DNA from: Bretschneidera sinensis
Lineage: Eukaryota > Streptophyta > Magnoliopsida > Brassicales > Akaniaceae
DNA length: 64,000 bases
NCBI GenBank assembly: GCA_023935145.1
Contig: CM043700.1
Location: 30,691,001-30,755,000, forward strand
Reading direction: 5' to 3'
The first letter of the stretch is position 1. Each line of letters starts with the position of its first letter. Position numbers and translations under genes: made by a program. This document shows positions 62,690 through 64,000 of the stretch, piece after piece. The notes beneath the pieces are model-generated. The model searched no databases. It was not told the origin of the DNA and was given only the letters and a program-made list of their open reading frames with translations.

Positions 62690-63330
62690 ATAAGGCTTTG
62701 AGGAGAAACCTTTTACAAGTCTCTTCTTGATGAGGCTCCCTCGGACAGCAATCCCAATTTTCTTTGGAAAACAATTTGGGTGTTCTTGTGCGCCAAAGAA
62801 AGTAATTTTTTTTTTTTTGTGTGGGAGGCCAGTTGAGAGAAAATTCTTTCTATTACCAATTTAAAAAGAAAGGGGGAAGTGCTTGTTAATAAATGTTACA
62901 TTTGTAAAGGATGCACTAAGTCTGTGTTTCATCTTTTGATGGAATGTCCGTTGACTAGAAGCTTGTGATGACTTATAGGATTTTTGGGGTCCATTGGGTG
63001 GTGGCCGGTTCCATGAAAGATTAAGTTTGGGCTTGGAGTGGGTAGAGGGCTTTTAAGGTGATTAAGAAGGCTTACTCATTAATTCCACTCTATTTTTTGA
63101 ATGGTGTTGATTGAGAGGAATCGTAAAGTGTTGGATGGTTTAGAGAGGCTTACTAAAACTATTAGAGATAATTGGTTCAATACTCTTAATTTTTGGTTTA
63201 AAGAGAATTTTTTTAAATGATTTTGAACTCCTAGATCTTGTGGAGCTCCTTTCTTGTAATAGCCTTTGACTTTGAGTTGCACTCTCTTGGTGTGTTATTA
63301 GTACATTTTTACTTATCAAAAAAAAAAGGC
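62690..63330 (+). mobile_element. 5'-truncated L1-type LINE
   Basis: Plus-strand fragments read as the zinc-binding RT-associated domain (zf-RVT) found after plant L1 reverse transcriptase: FVWEA near 62815, then CYICKGCTKSVFHLLMECPL at about 62897-62956 with its C-X2-C and H-X4-C ligands. It is broken by stops and frameshifts and ends ACTTATC plus a run of A at 63330, the usual L1 tail. It lies in a KEA intron, antisense to the gene. The target duplication was not found. Confidence 0.8.
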
Positions 63331-64000
63331 AGCATCTTCAGAGTTCACAGTCCAAGTTCAATAAAGAAATTAGGCTGACATCTTAAGGCCTCCCACTAAA
63401 AAACAGTGCAACCATGCTGACCCAGACTCCACCAATTATGGGCCCTTATTTAATAGCCTAAACCTCACCCTCATATACTGTTGAGAAGTTCAACAATATT
63501 TTCATAAATTCTGGGATGATGCAATACGTTCTTTATTCTTGAGCCAAGTATCTGTTTGATTAAATTAGCGTGGGCCACACACAACAAACATGGTATTTCT
63601 AAGTGATTAACATTCATCGACTCATCTTGAGTTAAAGTTTCCACATGAACTGACAGAAAAGAGGAGATTTAGCACCGAAGAGGGTCCCTGCTAATCTGAC
63701 GAGCATTGAGGTGTAGCTGAACCAGTTTAATTACCAACCCACCTCGTACTTATTTGCAAATCCGACATTATTCCACGTTTAGGATAAGGAAGGTGTGTGG
63801 GTTTAACATAGGGCACTGCACAACGGGGGCTTGTTAACAGCACTCCAAAGCGAGCATGTTAACAAAATTATAACTACATACTAAAATTTGCTTACCTGAA
63901 GCGACATTATTCAGTAATGTTTATGGATTATTGGATCGTGTAATAAACCCTTTAATGTCATTTCCAGCATATGAAAGATACTATTGCCTTCTAAAATACA
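63331..64000. other. non-coding, probable KEA intron
   Basis: No KEA exon can be recognised to the right of 62352. A GCTTCAG|GTAAGC donor-like site on the minus strand near 63897 is unsupported by any family match in front of it. Confidence 0.45.

Noticed and set aside
1..64000. CRISPR array, operon or microbial defence island
   Set aside because: Intron-rich plant genes and plant retroelements throughout; the phased repeats are LTR palindromes without spacers and the other repeats are tandem duplications or microsatellites.

Overview
The window reads as nuclear DNA of a eudicot plant. It is AT-rich, its genes have many short exons with GT-AG introns, and it holds plant-type LTR retrotransposons and plant-specific families (DYW-type PPR, SHAQKYF 1R-MYB, USP-kinase RLCK, KEA antiporter). 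A woody species is a guess; the sequence does not fix the taxon.

Layout. 1-3422: 5' part of a minus-strand Athila/Tat-like Ty3/Gypsy element (LTR, tRNA-Asp primer site, decayed gag) lying in what appears to be intron 1 of a mitochondrial CoA-type carrier gene, whose remaining six exons are at 4785-6076 (+). 6845-8955: a DYW2-like editing PPR gene (-) whose 3' end was tandemly duplicated. 13837-21652: one serine acetyltransferase gene (-, SERAT1;1-like) in two exons split by a 6.9-kb intron that holds a whole but dead Ty1/Copia element (14493-20547). 22459-24707: a probable solo Gypsy LTR. 25.8-27.9 kb: remains of a possible plant-mobile-domain reading frame. 29735-34238: a nine-exon receptor-like cytoplasmic kinase with an N-terminal USP-like domain (+). 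34.7-35.6 kb: a large AT-rich inverted repeat. 36.0-39.9 kb: a plant LpxA gene (+) with several lesions, probably a pseudogene, with a solo Copia LTR near its 3' end. 44869-45981: a three-exon 1R-MYB repressor-type factor (+). 46.0-55.9 kb: mostly empty apart from MITE-like repeats. 55916-62352: the C-terminal 11 exons of a KEA4/5/6-type K+/H+ antiporter (-), whose 5' part lies off the right edge and whose introns hold a Harbinger-like MITE, a truncated LINE and several local duplications.

The genes do not form one pathway: they serve organelle CoA transport, organelle RNA editing, cysteine synthesis, signalling, the lipid-A-like pathway, transcriptional repression and endomembrane ion exchange. 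The themes that join the window are structural. The recognisable intronic retroelements lie antisense to their host genes. Short tandem duplications are frequent and several cut into exons. Two unrelated LTR families carry helically phased GC-rich palindrome arrays. Two micro-insertions of about 25 bp have perfect 14-15-bp target duplications. I found no CRISPR array, operon, tRNA gene or microbial-type system.
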